Below are positions 21,902 to 30,442 of a stretch of DNA of 32,291 nt, in pieces. Numbering within the stretch: position 1 is the stretch's first letter; each line of letters opens with the position of its first letter. The position numbers and the translations under genes were made by a program. This DNA comes from Streptomyces hilarionis (GTDB taxonomy: Bacteria; Actinomycetota; Actinomycetes; Streptomycetales; Streptomycetaceae): contig NZ_JAHHIT010000110.1 of assembly GCF_024539675.1 (NCBI RefSeq), positions 1 through 32,291 on the forward strand, in the 5' to 3' direction. A model generated the notes under the pieces. It had not been told where the DNA came from. It made no database searches and was given only the letters and a program-made list of their open reading frames with translations.

Positions 21902-22510
21902 TCACGCCGTCTCGGTGTCGGTCTCGATCTCGGCGCCGGCGCCGGTCTCGGTTCGGTTCGCCGTCGTGCGTATGCGGAACTGGGTCCACGGAGTCAGGCT
22001 CGGATCCTCGTCCATGACGTCGTACCAGCCCGTGCCGTCGAGCCATGCGTGCAGCCACTCGGCGAGGCTGGGGGCGTCGACGAACCACGCCCGGTCGGGA
22101 TCGCCGGGATTCGGCTCGAAGAGCAGGACGCTCGCCTGCGGGGAGCGGCAGTCCACGCAGGCGTACATGGCACAGCCCCAGTGGGATATCGGCAGAACGC
22201 CTTCGGGCCAGGGCCATTCGGGGTCCTGGCGGCCGCGCTCGCGGTTGGCGAGATATTGGCTGACGGCGGCGGGTTCGCCGGACGGGGTGCTGTCCAACAG
22301 GGGCAGCAGGCCGTACTCCGGTCCGAAGCCGCCGTCTCCTATGCGCAGGTAGAGGTCGGCGAGCAGCGCGGGCAGCGGGAAGCCGAGGGCGGCCTCAGCC
22401 CGGGCGACGGTGGCCCTGCCCACGGGCTCGGGAAGGGAGGGCCGGCCCCACGGGCGGACGGCGGCCGCCTTGGCCGCTACCCTTTCCAGCAACTGCGCGT
22501 TCTCGGTCAT
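21902..22510 (-). CDS. SMI1/KNR4-family protein
   Basis: This 202-residue soluble protein has the SMI1/KNR4 fold. The helical motif VGRATVARAEAALGFPLPALLADLY is followed by RIGDGGFGPEYGLLPL, then a central WPWPEGVLPISHWGCAMYACVD and FVDAPSLAEWLHAWL; these segments match the family order. Such proteins include immunity proteins of contact-dependent toxins, but many streptomycete members stand alone, as here with no toxin gene next to it. ATG at 22508-22510 is chosen because it precedes the first family helix; no Shine-Dalgarno is evident. The C-terminus is a Thr/Glu-rich tail. Two DnaA-box sequences lie 41-67 nt upstream. Confidence 0.82.
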   Translation of the reverse strand: MTENAQLLERVAAKAAAVRPWGRPSLPEPVGRATVARAEAALGFPLPALLADLYLRIGDGGFGPEYGLLPLLDSTPSGEPAAVSQYLANRERGRQDPEWPWPEGVLPISHWGCAMYACVDCRSPQASVLLFEPNPGDPDRAWFVDAPSLAEWLHAWLDGTGWYDVMDEDPSLTPWTQFRIRTTANRTETGAGAEIETDTETA

Positions 22511-22550
22511 GCGTTCATGATGCAGGCCGCCACTGACACGCCGGCCGGCC

Positions 22551-22577
22551 TGTGGACAACTCGCCGGTTGTGGACAA
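22551..22577 (-). promoter_or_regulatory. Pair of perfect DnaA-box sequences
   Basis: TGTGGACAA occurs at 22551-22559 and again at 22569-22577, which is TTGTCCACA twice on the minus strand in the same orientation, 18 bp apart. This equals the preferred streptomycete DnaA box. They lie upstream of the SMI1/KNR4 gene, reading with it. Confidence 0.7.
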
Positions 22578-22668
22578 AGCACCCCGTCGGCCCGCCGGAC
22601 ACCCGACTGCTCCGGTGGCGCGGCGACGCGAGTGGCGCGGGGTGACTCGGGTGGCGCCGGAGCGTCGT

Positions 22669-22706
22669 CCCGGGCACTTCCGCCGTGCCCGGGCACTTCC
22701 GCCGTG
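22669..22706. repeat. Perfect 19-bp tandem duplication
   Basis: A 19-bp unit (CCCGGGCACTTCCGCCGTG) is present twice head to tail, with no mismatch, in the gap between the yccF stop (22779) and the SMI1/KNR4 start (22510). No gene is visible in this 268-nt gap apart from this repeat and the DnaA boxes. Confidence 0.9.
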
Positions 22707-22778
22707 GTCGATCCCCACCGGTGTCCCGCCGCTGTCCCGCCGCCATGGTGGGCGGGGGCGCGACCGTGGCGGGCGCCG

Positions 22779-23171
22779 TCAGCGTGCGGCGAACGGCTGG
22801 TCCGTGGGCACGATTTCGCGGCCCAGCGGGAACAGCGAGACCGGGATCAGCTTGAAGTTCGCGATGCCGAACGGGATGCCGATGATGGTGACGCAGAGAA
22901 GGAAGCCGGTGACGATGTGGCCGATGGCCAGCCACCAGCCGGCCAGGACCAGCCAGAGCACGTTTCCGAGACAGGACGGAGCGCCCGCGTCCCGGCGCTC
23001 GACCGTCGTGTAGCCGAAGGGCCACAGGGCGAAGATCCCGATACGGAAAGCGGCTACGCCGAACGGGATGCCGATGATGGTGATGCAGAGCAGCGCGCCC
23101 GCGAGCACGTAGCCGAGGAACAGCCAGAATCCGCTCAGGATCAGCCAGATGACGTTCAGAATGGTCTTCAC
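22779..23171 (-). CDS. YccF-family inner membrane protein
   Basis: This 130-residue membrane protein contains two copies of the YccF domain (DUF307): ILSGFWLFLGYVLAGALLC with ITIIGIPFGVAAFRI, then LVLAGWWLAIGHIVTGFLLC with VTIIGIPFGIANFKL. Four helices are predicted. Its function is unknown. The start is GTG at 23169-23171, overlapping the htpX stop by 4 nt (GTGA), so it is translationally coupled to htpX and may help membrane quality control. It ends LGREIVPTDQPFAAR. Confidence 0.9.
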   Translation of the reverse strand: MKTILNVIWLILSGFWLFLGYVLAGALLCITIIGIPFGVAAFRIGIFALWPFGYTTVERRDAGAPSCLGNVLWLVLAGWWLAIGHIVTGFLLCVTIIGIPFGIANFKLIPVSLFPLGREIVPTDQPFAAR

Positions 23172-24031
23172 TGGGGGCGACCTGCCATTTTCTCGAGCCG
23201 GGCGATTCGGTCCGCCATCGGCGGATGTGTCGAGAACATCTTGGAGAGTCCCTGACCAGGGCGGAAGGGGTTCGCGATCATCATGTGACTCGCGGTCTCG
23301 ATGCGGGGCTCCGGAGGCAGCGGAAGCTGCTTGGTGCCCGTCTCCAGCTTGCGCAGCGCACTCGCGAGGGCGAGCGGATCGCCGGTGAGCTGGGCGCCGG
23401 AGGCGTCGGCCTCGTACTCCCGGGAGCGGCTGATGGCGAGCTGGATGAGACTGGCGGCGAGCGGGCCCAGGATCATGATCAGGAGCATGCCCAGGATGCC
23501 GGGGCCGTCGTCGTCGTCGGAGCGGCCGACCGGGATCAGCCAGGCGAAGTTGACCAGGAACATGATCACCGAGGCGAGTGCGCCGGCGACCGAGGAGATG
23601 AGGATGTCGCGGTTGTAGACGTGGCTGAGCTCGTGGCCGATGACGCCGCGCAGTTCACGCTCGTCGAGGAGGCGCAGGATGCCTTCCGTGCAGCACACGG
23701 CGGCGTTGCGCGGGTTGCGGCCGGTCGCGAAGGCGTTGGGCGCCTCCGTCGGGGAGATGTACAGGCGGGGCATGGGTTGGCGGGCCTGGGTGGAGAGGTC
23801 GCGGACCATCCGGTAGAGGGCGGGGGCCTCGAACTCGCTCACCGGGCGGGCGCGCATCGCGCGTAGCGCCAGTTTGTCGCTGTTCCAGTACGCGTAGGCG
23901 TTGGTGCCGAGGGCGATCACGACCGCGACGACGAGCCCCATACGGCCGAAGAAGCTGCCGATGACGATGATGAGCGCCGACAGCCCCCCGAGGAGTACTG
24001 CGGTCCTGAGCCCGTTGTGCCGGCGGTGCAC
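23168..24031 (-). CDS. htpX: Membrane zinc metalloprotease HtpX
   Basis: This 287-residue M48 protease degrades misfolded membrane proteins. Two N-terminal helices (about 10-29 and 31-47) precede the active site IGHELSHVYN, with zinc ligands His133 and His137 and catalytic Glu134. Two further helices follow (150-168 and 178-200), and the third ligand is Glu205 in SREYEADASGAQL. The C-terminal STHPPMADRIARL is characteristic. The start is GTG at 24029-24031 with GGAGGG 7 nt upstream. The gene is first in a two-gene unit with yccF. Confidence 0.95.
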   Translation of the reverse strand: MHRRHNGLRTAVLLGGLSALIIVIGSFFGRMGLVVAVVIALGTNAYAYWNSDKLALRAMRARPVSEFEAPALYRMVRDLSTQARQPMPRLYISPTEAPNAFATGRNPRNAAVCCTEGILRLLDERELRGVIGHELSHVYNRDILISSVAGALASVIMFLVNFAWLIPVGRSDDDDGPGILGMLLIMILGPLAASLIQLAISRSREYEADASGAQLTGDPLALASALRKLETGTKQLPLPPEPRIETASHMMIANPFRPGQGLSKMFSTHPPMADRIARLEKMAGRPQ

Positions 24032-24175
24032 GGTACGCCCTCCAAGTCGTGCAGCAGGGGAACCCTTTGCTTGCGGATCTTGCTTGTCTGCGGTGTCACC
24101 GGTGCTGTGCTGTCACATCCAGTGCACCCTCCCGTACTGGTCAACGCCAGGCGGGAGGCACGAGTTCCCTTGTGC

Positions 24176-24215
24176 CCGCGGGCAGGGGTGTGGGCCGTCC
24201 GGGTGAGGACGGTGG
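24176..24215 (-). terminator. Possible hairpins after nuoN
   Basis: A GCCCGCGGGC palindrome near 24176-24185 and a CCGTCC/GGACGG stem-loop near 24196-24211 lie just past the nuoN stop. Either could end the nuo transcript. The rest of 24032-24235 should hold the htpX promoter, which I could not locate. Confidence 0.35.
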
Positions 24216-24235
24216 CGTACGCGCGCGTGCGGCCC

Positions 24236-25759
24236 TCAGAAGAGGCCGGTGCCGGCGAAGCGCAGGACCAGCTGGGGAGCTCCCGAGAGGGCGACGCCGA
24301 GGGCGGCGGTGAGGGCGATCGCGGCCGTCAGGGGGGCGGGGACGGGGTGCTTGTCGGGCCGGCCCTCGGGAGTCCTGAAGAGCAGCGCCGTCCACTGGAG
24401 GTAGTAGTACAGGGCGATCACGACGTTGACGGCCATGACGACCGCGAGCCAGCCGAGACCCGCGTCGACGGCCGCGGAGAAGACGGTGACCTTGGCGAAG
24501 AGGCCGATGATTCCGGGCGGCAGTCCGGCGAGGCAGAGCAGGAAGAACGCCAGCAGCAGCGCTGCCAGAGGGTTTCGCGCGTACAGGCCCCGGTAGTCCG
24601 TGATCCGGTTCGCCGTGCCGGCGCGCCCCACCAGGGCGGCCACCGCGAAGGCGCCCAGGTTCACGGCGGCGTACATGAGGGCGTAGGCGACGGTGGAGCC
24701 GACGGCGTGCTCGGCGTCGTCGGAGTACGCGGCGGCGGCGATCGGGACGAGGAGGTAGCCGGCCTGGCCGACGGAGGACCAGGCGAGGAGGCGTACGGCG
24801 CTGTACGCGCGCGTGGTCTGCTGACGCAGGGCCCCGACGTTGCCGACGGTCATCGTGAGGGCGGCCAGCGCGGCCAGGGCGGGGCCCCAGACGTCCGCGT
24901 ACGAGGGGAAGGCGACGACGGTGACGAGGATGAGGCCGGAGAAGCCGACCGCCTTGCCGACGACCGACAGGTAGGCGGCGATGGGCAGCGGGGCGCCGAC
25001 GTAGGTGTCGGGGACCCAGAAGTGGAACGGGACGGCGGCCGTCTTGAACGCGAAGCCGATGAGGGTGAGGACCACGCCGGTCTGGGCCAGGGTGTGCAGT
25101 TGGCCGTCGACGCGCTGGATCCGGTCGGCGACCTGGGTGAGGTACAGGGTGCCGGTCGTCGCGTAGACGAAGCTGATGCCGAGGAGGCTGACGGTGGTCG
25201 CGGTGACCGACGACAGGAAGAACTTCAGGGCCGCCTCGGAGGACCTGCGGTCGCCGTGCCGGATGCCGACGAGGGCGAACGCGGGCAGTGAGGCGACCTC
25301 GAGGGCGACCACGAGGGTGGCGAGGTCGCGGGAGGCGGGAAGCAGCGCGGCGCCGGCGGCGGAGGACAGCAGCAGGAACCAGAACTCCCCCTCGGGGAGC
25401 CGCCCGCGCGCGTCCTTCAGGGCGGTGACCGACAGCAGGGCTGTCAGCAGCGCTCCCCCGAGCACCAGGAACTGGATGACGAGGGTGAAGCGGTCGACGG
25501 TGTAGCTGCATGCGCTCGGCTCGCCGGTCAGGCAGAAGGTGGAACGGTCGCCGTCCAGGAGGGGGACGAGGAGGGCGGCGGAGGCCGCGAGGCCCGCGAC
25601 CGAGAGCCATCCCAGGAGGGGTTTGCGGGCGTCGGCGACGAAGAGGTCGGCGACGAGGACGACGAGGGCCACGACCGCGGTGAGGGTGGGTGGCGCGATG
25701 GCCTGCCAGTCGACGGACTGGACCGCCGACTCGGCCAGGGACTGGACCGGGGAGCTCAT
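24236..25759 (-). CDS. nuoN: NADH-quinone oxidoreductase subunit N
   Basis: This 507-residue, 14-helix antiporter-like subunit of complex I takes part in proton pumping. The Glu on the proton path is in VALEVASLPAFALVG, the key Lys is in FAFKTAAVPFHFWVPDTY, and LPPGIIGLFAKV is another family block. It has about 30 extra N-terminal residues before the first helix, plus a charged insertion with a disulphide-possible Cys pair (STFCLTGEPSACSY). Although the frame runs on to 26605, ATG at 25757-25759 is right because it overlaps the nuoM stop by 4 nt (ATGA). It is the last gene of the operon. Confidence 0.94.
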   Translation of the reverse strand: MSSPVQSLAESAVQSVDWQAIAPPTLTAVVALVVLVADLFVADARKPLLGWLSVAGLAASAALLVPLLDGDRSTFCLTGEPSACSYTVDRFTLVIQFLVLGGALLTALLSVTALKDARGRLPEGEFWFLLLSSAAGAALLPASRDLATLVVALEVASLPAFALVGIRHGDRRSSEAALKFFLSSVTATTVSLLGISFVYATTGTLYLTQVADRIQRVDGQLHTLAQTGVVLTLIGFAFKTAAVPFHFWVPDTYVGAPLPIAAYLSVVGKAVGFSGLILVTVVAFPSYADVWGPALAALAALTMTVGNVGALRQQTTRAYSAVRLLAWSSVGQAGYLLVPIAAAAYSDDAEHAVGSTVAYALMYAAVNLGAFAVAALVGRAGTANRITDYRGLYARNPLAALLLAFFLLCLAGLPPGIIGLFAKVTVFSAAVDAGLGWLAVVMAVNVVIALYYYLQWTALLFRTPEGRPDKHPVPAPLTAAIALTAALGVALSGAPQLVLRFAGTGLF

Positions 25760-27330
25760 CGGGTGCCTCCTGCGAGGAGCTGCTGCACGGCCGGGTCGGT
25801 GAGGCCGAGAAGGACCTTGGGCCACAGGCCGGCGACGACGGTGAGGGCGACGAGCGGGGTCCAGGCCGCGAACTCGTAGCTCTGCACGTCGGCGAGGCGC
25901 GGGGCGTCCTGCGCGACGGCGCCCATGCAGACGCGGCGGACCACGGCGAGCAGGTAGGCGGCCGTCAGGAGCGTGCCGAACGCGGCGATCGCCGTGAAGG
26001 CGAGGTAGGCGGGGCGGCTGAGGCCGGCGGCCGGGTCGAAGGCCCCGAACAGGGCCAGCATCTCGCCCCAGAATCCGGCGAGCCCCGGCAGCCCTAGCGA
26101 GGCGACGGCGGCGAAGGCGAGGAGGCCGCCGAGGCGGGGGGTCCTGCCGTACAGCGCGGCGCCGGTCCGGTCGGCGAGGGTGTCGAGGTCGGTCGTGCCG
26201 GTTCGGTCCTTCAGCGCTCCGACCAGGAAGAAGAGCAGGCCGGTGATGAGGCCGTGGGCGATGTTGGCGAACAGCGCGCCGTTCACGCCGGTGGGGGTCA
26301 TGGTCGCGATGCCGAGCAGGACGAAGCCCATGTGGCCCACGGAGGAGTAGGCGATCAGGCGCTTGAGGTCGCCCTTCGCGCCCTGCTTGGCGAGGGCGAG
26401 ACAGGCCAGGGATCCGTAGATGATCCCGACGACGGCGAGGGCGGCGAGGTACGGCGCGAAGGTCCGGAAGCCGTCGGGCGCCACCGGCAGCAGAATCCGG
26501 ACGAACCCGTACGTTCCCATCTTCAGTAGCACGCCGGCCAGCAGGACCGAGCCGACGGTCGGAGCGGCGGTGTGGGCGTCGGGCAGCCAGCTGTGCAGGG
26601 GCCACATCGGGGTCTTGACCGCGAGCCCGATCCCGATCGCCAGTACGGCGATGACCTGCACGGACGTGGTCAGCGACCGGCCGTTGTCAGTGGCGAGTGC
26701 CACCATGTCGAAGGTGCCCGCCTTGATTCCGATCAGGAGCAGGCCGAGCAGCATGACCACGGATCCGAGCAGGGTGAACAGGATGAACTTCCAGGCCGCC
26801 CGAGTCCGGCCCTCACCGCCCCAGCGGGCGATGAGGAAGTACATCGGGATGAGCACCGTCTCGAAGGCGAGGAAGAACAGCAGCAGGTCGAGGACGGCGA
26901 AGGTCGCCAGCGTGCCGGACTCGAGCAGAAGCACGAGCGCGACGAACGCCTTGGGGGTGGGCCCCTGGGGTTGCTTGAAGTAGGAGTAGAGCGCGCACAG
27001 GAAGGTCAGGAGCGCGGTCAGGACCAGCAGGGGGAGGGAGATGCCGTCGATGCCGAGGTGGATGCGCACGTCCAGTGCGGGGATCCAGCTGATGTCCGTG
27101 GTGGCCTGCATCTTCGACGGATGGTCGTGGTCGAAGCCCAGCGCGAGGACGATCGCCGCGACGAGGACCACGCCGGTAACCGTGACGCCGTGCCGTAGCA
27201 CGGCCTGTTCCGGCGACTTCCCCTTCAGCCCGGGCGGGGCGGGCAGGAGGGCGGCGACGGCCCCGAGGAGCGGGCCGACCACGATGAACGCCAGAAGGAC
27301 CTGCATCACGGACTCGTTGATATCGATCAC
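25756..27330 (-). CDS. nuoM: NADH-quinone oxidoreductase subunit M
   Basis: This 524-residue subunit is an antiporter-like membrane protein of complex I. The conserved Glu is in LLFFLAFETVLIPMYFLIARWG (about residue 135), and the half-channel Lys is in LAVKTPMWPLHSWLPDAHT. LKRLIAYSSVGHMGFVLLG and LPGLAGFWGEML are further landmarks. Fourteen helices are expected. The start is GTG at 27328-27330, 6 nt after the nuoL stop. It overlaps nuoN by 4 nt at the other end. Confidence 0.95.
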   Translation of the reverse strand: MIDINESVMQVLLAFIVVGPLLGAVAALLPAPPGLKGKSPEQAVLRHGVTVTGVVLVAAIVLALGFDHDHPSKMQATTDISWIPALDVRIHLGIDGISLPLLVLTALLTFLCALYSYFKQPQGPTPKAFVALVLLLESGTLATFAVLDLLLFFLAFETVLIPMYFLIARWGGEGRTRAAWKFILFTLLGSVVMLLGLLLIGIKAGTFDMVALATDNGRSLTTSVQVIAVLAIGIGLAVKTPMWPLHSWLPDAHTAAPTVGSVLLAGVLLKMGTYGFVRILLPVAPDGFRTFAPYLAALAVVGIIYGSLACLALAKQGAKGDLKRLIAYSSVGHMGFVLLGIATMTPTGVNGALFANIAHGLITGLLFFLVGALKDRTGTTDLDTLADRTGAALYGRTPRLGGLLAFAAVASLGLPGLAGFWGEMLALFGAFDPAAGLSRPAYLAFTAIAAFGTLLTAAYLLAVVRRVCMGAVAQDAPRLADVQSYEFAAWTPLVALTVVAGLWPKVLLGLTDPAVQQLLAGGTR

Positions 27331-27336
27331 GCCTGC

Positions 27337-29331
27337 TCACGCTCCCGAGGCGACGAGAAGGGCGGCGACCGCGAGGACCACGGTGCCGGCGAGCAGCGCG
27401 CTCACATAGGTCTGGACGTTGCCGGTCTGGGCGCGCCGCACGGCGGCCCCCAGCCAGCGCGGCAGGGCGCCCGCGCCACGGACGTAGGTGTCCACGACTT
27501 CGCGGTCGAGGAACCGGACGAGGCTCGCGGCCGACAGGACGGGGCTCACGAAGGCGGTGCGGTAGACGGCGTCGAGGTGGAAGCCCGCGGCCGCGTGGCG
27601 GTGCAGCGGGCCGAGCAGCAGTCGGCCGGGGTCCGCGGGGTCGGGCGCGGAGGCCACGTCTCCGTAGGCGGGCGCGTGCGTCGCGATGGCCTCGGCCTCG
27701 ACCTGGGCCGCGTCGCCCTCGGGGTGGGCGGCGACCGCTCCCAGCGGAACGCGGGCGGCGAGCCCGGTGAGGCGGCGCCAGGCGGCGTAGGTGACGAGTG
27801 CGCCGATCAGGGCTGCTCCGGTGCCGAGGACGGAGGTGGTGAGGGTCGGGGCGAGATCGTTGCCGTCGAACCAGTCGGTAAGGGTGCGGTAGGCGAAGCC
27901 GCCGAGGGCGAGGGAGGGGACGACCAGGATCCACAGCACCACGTTCATGGTCAGGGGCTGGCGGCCGTGGTCGGGGGCTTCGTCGCCGTGGCCGCGGAAG
28001 GTCAGCAGCCACAGCCGGGCCGCGTAGGCGGCGGTGAGGAGGGCGGTGAGCACCCCGGCGAGCAGGACGGTCCAGCCCGCGGCGCCGGGGGCGTGTTCGG
28101 TGTGGCCGGCGGTGACGTGCTCGGCGGCGCCGAGGACGGACTCCTTGGAGAAGAACCCGCTGAACGGCGGGATCGCGGCGAGCGCGAGGAGCGCCACGGT
28201 CATCGTCCAGTAGGCGTCGGGGACACGCCCGCGCAGGTTGCCCATGCGGGACATGGCGGCCAGCGAGTTGGTGCCGGCGGCGTGGATGATCACGCCGGCC
28301 GCGAGGAACAGCAGCGCCTTGAAGGCTCCGTGCGACAGGAGGTGGAAGACGGCGGCTCCGCGGTCGCCGACGGCGAGCGCACCGGTCATGTAGCCGAGTT
28401 GGCCCATCGTCGAATAGGCGAGGACGCGTTTGATGTCGTCCTGGGCGAGGGCGGCCAGGCCCGAGCCGACCATCGTGACGGCGGCCATCACGGCGAGGAC
28501 CGTCATCGCGGCTGCCGAGGCCTCGAACACCGGGAGGAGGCGCGCGACGAAGTAGACGCCGGCGGCGACCATCGTCGCGGCGTGGATCAGCGCGGAGACG
28601 GGTGTGGGGCCCGCCATCGCGTCGGGGAGCCAGGTGTGCAGCGGGAACTGGGCGGACTTGCCGGCCACGCCTGCGAGCAGCAGCAGGGCGACGATGGTCG
28701 GGTGGTCGAGTCCGCCGTGGGCGACGGTGCCGAGGATCTTCGTGATCTCGAAGGAGCCGGCGTCCGTGGCGAGGGCGAACAGGCCGATCAGGAACGGGAC
28801 GTCGCCGAGTTTGGTGACCAGGAAGGCCTTGATGGAGGCGGCGCGGGCCTCCGGGGTCTCCCAGTAGTGACCGACCAGGAAGTAGGAGCAGATGCCCATG
28901 ACTTCCCAGCCCACCAGCAGCACGATCAGGTCGCCGGAGTAGACGACCAGGAACATCGCGGAGGTGAAGAGGGAGACGAGCGCGGCGTACGAGGGGTAGC
29001 GCGGGTCCTCGCGCAGGTAGCCGGTGGAGTAGATCTGCACGCAGGCGGCCACGAGACCGACGACCAGCGCGACGAGCGCGGCGAAGCCGTCGATGTGCAG
29101 GGAGAGCTCGATCGGGACCGAGCCGGTGGGGGTGAGCTCGGTGGACGCGTCGACCGGGGCCCCTCCGCCCTGGCGCACGGCGACGGCGGCGGCCAGTGCG
29201 AGGGCGGCGACGGTGGGCAGGACGGCCAGCGGACGGACGAAGCCCGGGGCGGTGCGGCCCAGGAGCAGTCCCGCGACGGCGCCCAGGAAAGGAAGGAGGG
29301 GGACGAGGACGGCGAGGGTGGTCGTGGTCAC
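27337..29331 (-). CDS. nuoL: NADH-quinone oxidoreductase subunit L
   Basis: This 664-residue protein is the largest membrane subunit of complex I, at the distal tip of the membrane arm. It has the Glu of LVGWEVMGICSYFLVGHYW, the Lys of GKSAQFPLHTWLPDAMAGPT, and IKRVLAYSTMGQLGYM. A long C-terminal part contains the lateral helix that braces the other pumping subunits, with an Ala/Glu-rich loop near residues 530-570 and a final helix. The start is GTG at 29329-29331, overlapping the nuoK stop by 4 nt (GTGA). Confidence 0.96.
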   Translation of the reverse strand: MTTTTLAVLVPLLPFLGAVAGLLLGRTAPGFVRPLAVLPTVAALALAAAVAVRQGGGAPVDASTELTPTGSVPIELSLHIDGFAALVALVVGLVAACVQIYSTGYLREDPRYPSYAALVSLFTSAMFLVVYSGDLIVLLVGWEVMGICSYFLVGHYWETPEARAASIKAFLVTKLGDVPFLIGLFALATDAGSFEITKILGTVAHGGLDHPTIVALLLLAGVAGKSAQFPLHTWLPDAMAGPTPVSALIHAATMVAAGVYFVARLLPVFEASAAAMTVLAVMAAVTMVGSGLAALAQDDIKRVLAYSTMGQLGYMTGALAVGDRGAAVFHLLSHGAFKALLFLAAGVIIHAAGTNSLAAMSRMGNLRGRVPDAYWTMTVALLALAAIPPFSGFFSKESVLGAAEHVTAGHTEHAPGAAGWTVLLAGVLTALLTAAYAARLWLLTFRGHGDEAPDHGRQPLTMNVVLWILVVPSLALGGFAYRTLTDWFDGNDLAPTLTTSVLGTGAALIGALVTYAAWRRLTGLAARVPLGAVAAHPEGDAAQVEAEAIATHAPAYGDVASAPDPADPGRLLLGPLHRHAAAGFHLDAVYRTAFVSPVLSAASLVRFLDREVVDTYVRGAGALPRWLGAAVRRAQTGNVQTYVSALLAGTVVLAVAALLVASGA

Positions 29332-29738
29332 GCGGTGGCCTCAGCCTTCTCGGCGGCCGTTCCGGTCGCGGGGACGTCGGTGTCGGGGCCGTCCGCCGCG
29401 GAGACCTCGTGGCTCTCGTGGCCCTCGGCGGTGTCGCGGAGCCGGTCGATGTCGGCCGTGCCGCGGTTGCGGTGGACGGCGAGGACGATCGCCAGGCCGA
29501 TGCCGATCTCGGCGGCGGCGATGGCGATGGTGAAGAGGGTCAGGGCCTGGCCGGAGTGGAGGGTCTCGTCGGCGGTCTTGCTGAGCCAGACGTCGAAGGC
29601 GACCAGATCGAGGTTGACGGCGTTGAGCATCAGCTCGACCGACATCAGGATCAGGATCGCGTTGCGTCGGGCGAGGACGCCGTACAGGCCGGTGCAGAAG
29701 AGCAGGGCCGAGAGGACGGCGGGATAGACGAGGTGCAT
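29328..29738 (-). CDS. nuoK: NADH-quinone oxidoreductase subunit K
   Basis: This 136-residue subunit has three membrane helices, with the buried Glu residues of the proton path in LILMSVELMLNAVNL and TIAIAAAEIGIGLAI. The last 35 residues are a polar, Asp/Glu/Ala-rich tail absent from the usual 100-residue NuoK. ATG at 29736-29738 overlaps the nuoJ stop by 1 nt (TGATG), and the longer frame up to 30848 is spurious. Its own stop overlaps nuoL by 4 nt. Confidence 0.94.
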   Translation of the reverse strand: MHLVYPAVLSALLFCTGLYGVLARRNAILILMSVELMLNAVNLDLVAFDVWLSKTADETLHSGQALTLFTIAIAAAEIGIGLAIVLAVHRNRGTADIDRLRDTAEGHESHEVSAADGPDTDVPATGTAAEKAEATA

Positions 29739-30442
29739 CAGCGGGCGCCTTCCTGCTCGGCGGGGCCTTCGCGGTCGTCCCCGCTGCCGGCGGCGGTGCG
29801 GTCGGCCCGGTCGGACGGGGAGCCTCCGGAAATTCCGTGTCTTTCCGTGACCGGGCGGGAACTCATGGTGGCGGTCCGGGCGTTCACGGGGGGAGAGCTC
29901 GCCTCCGTACTCGCCTTGCGGGACAGGACGATCGCGCCGACCAGGGCCGCGAGGAGAAGCACGGAGAGGGCCTCGAAGGGGAGGACCCAGTTCTGGAAGA
30001 GGCTCGCGCCGGTGACCTCGGTCGAGCCGGCGGCCGGGCCGTCCAGGTCGATCCAGGTGGCCCGGAAGGCGTCCACGACCACCCAGATCAGGGCGGCGGC
30101 CGCGGCTGCGGCGACCGTGAGCGCGGCCCACCGGTTCCCGGAGTCGGCGTCCGGGGAGCGGCCGATGGGGGCCTTGGTGAGCATCAGACCGAAGAGGAGG
30201 AGCACGACGACGGAACCGACGTAGATGAGCACCTGGACCCAGGCGATGAACTCGGCGGTGAGAAGGAGGTACTCGACGGCGAGGCCACCGAGGGCGACCA
30301 CGAGCCACAGGGCCGCGTGCACCAGTTGCCTGGTGGTCACGGTCACGAGGGCCGCGCCGAAGGTGACCAGGCCGACGAGCAGGAAGGCGATCTCGACGCC
30401 GGTCGGGGAGAGGAAGCCCTGTGGGGCCTCGGCGAGGCTCAC
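29738..30442 (-). CDS. nuoJ: NADH-quinone oxidoreductase subunit J
   Basis: This 234-residue subunit has five predicted membrane helices, including the conserved LVHAALWLVVALGGLAVEYLL region (cited as LVHAALWLVV and VEYLLLTAEFIAWVQ) and VLIYVGSVVVLLLFGLML with the pi-bulge helix. The C-terminal 55 residues (SSPPVNARTATMSSRPV...) are polar and low-complexity, unlike typical NuoJ, and locally less GC-rich. The start is GTG at 30440-30442, overlapping the nuoI stop by 4 nt (GTGA). Confidence 0.92.
   Translation of the reverse strand: MSLAEAPQGFLSPTGVEIAFLLVGLVTFGAALVTVTTRQLVHAALWLVVALGGLAVEYLLLTAEFIAWVQVLIYVGSVVVLLLFGLMLTKAPIGRSPDADSGNRWAALTVAAAAAAALIWVVVDAFRATWIDLDGPAAGSTEVTGASLFQNWVLPFEALSVLLLAALVGAIVLSRKASTEASSPPVNARTATMSSRPVTERHGISGGSPSDRADRTAAGSGDDREGPAEQEGAR

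Noticed and set aside
21902..22510. SMI1/KNR4 protein as immunity gene of a polymorphic toxin system
   Set aside because: No toxin, WXG/LXG or Rhs-type gene is adjacent; the neighbours are a permease and yccF-htpX.
24236..26605. A 789-codon frame that would extend NuoN at its N-terminus
   Set aside because: The extra part is a shadow of nuoM; the NuoN start at 25759 overlaps the nuoM stop as expected.
27577..29727. A 716-codon plus-strand frame rich in Gly, Glu and Asp
   Set aside because: It is the complement of nuoL and nuoK and has no recognisable motifs.
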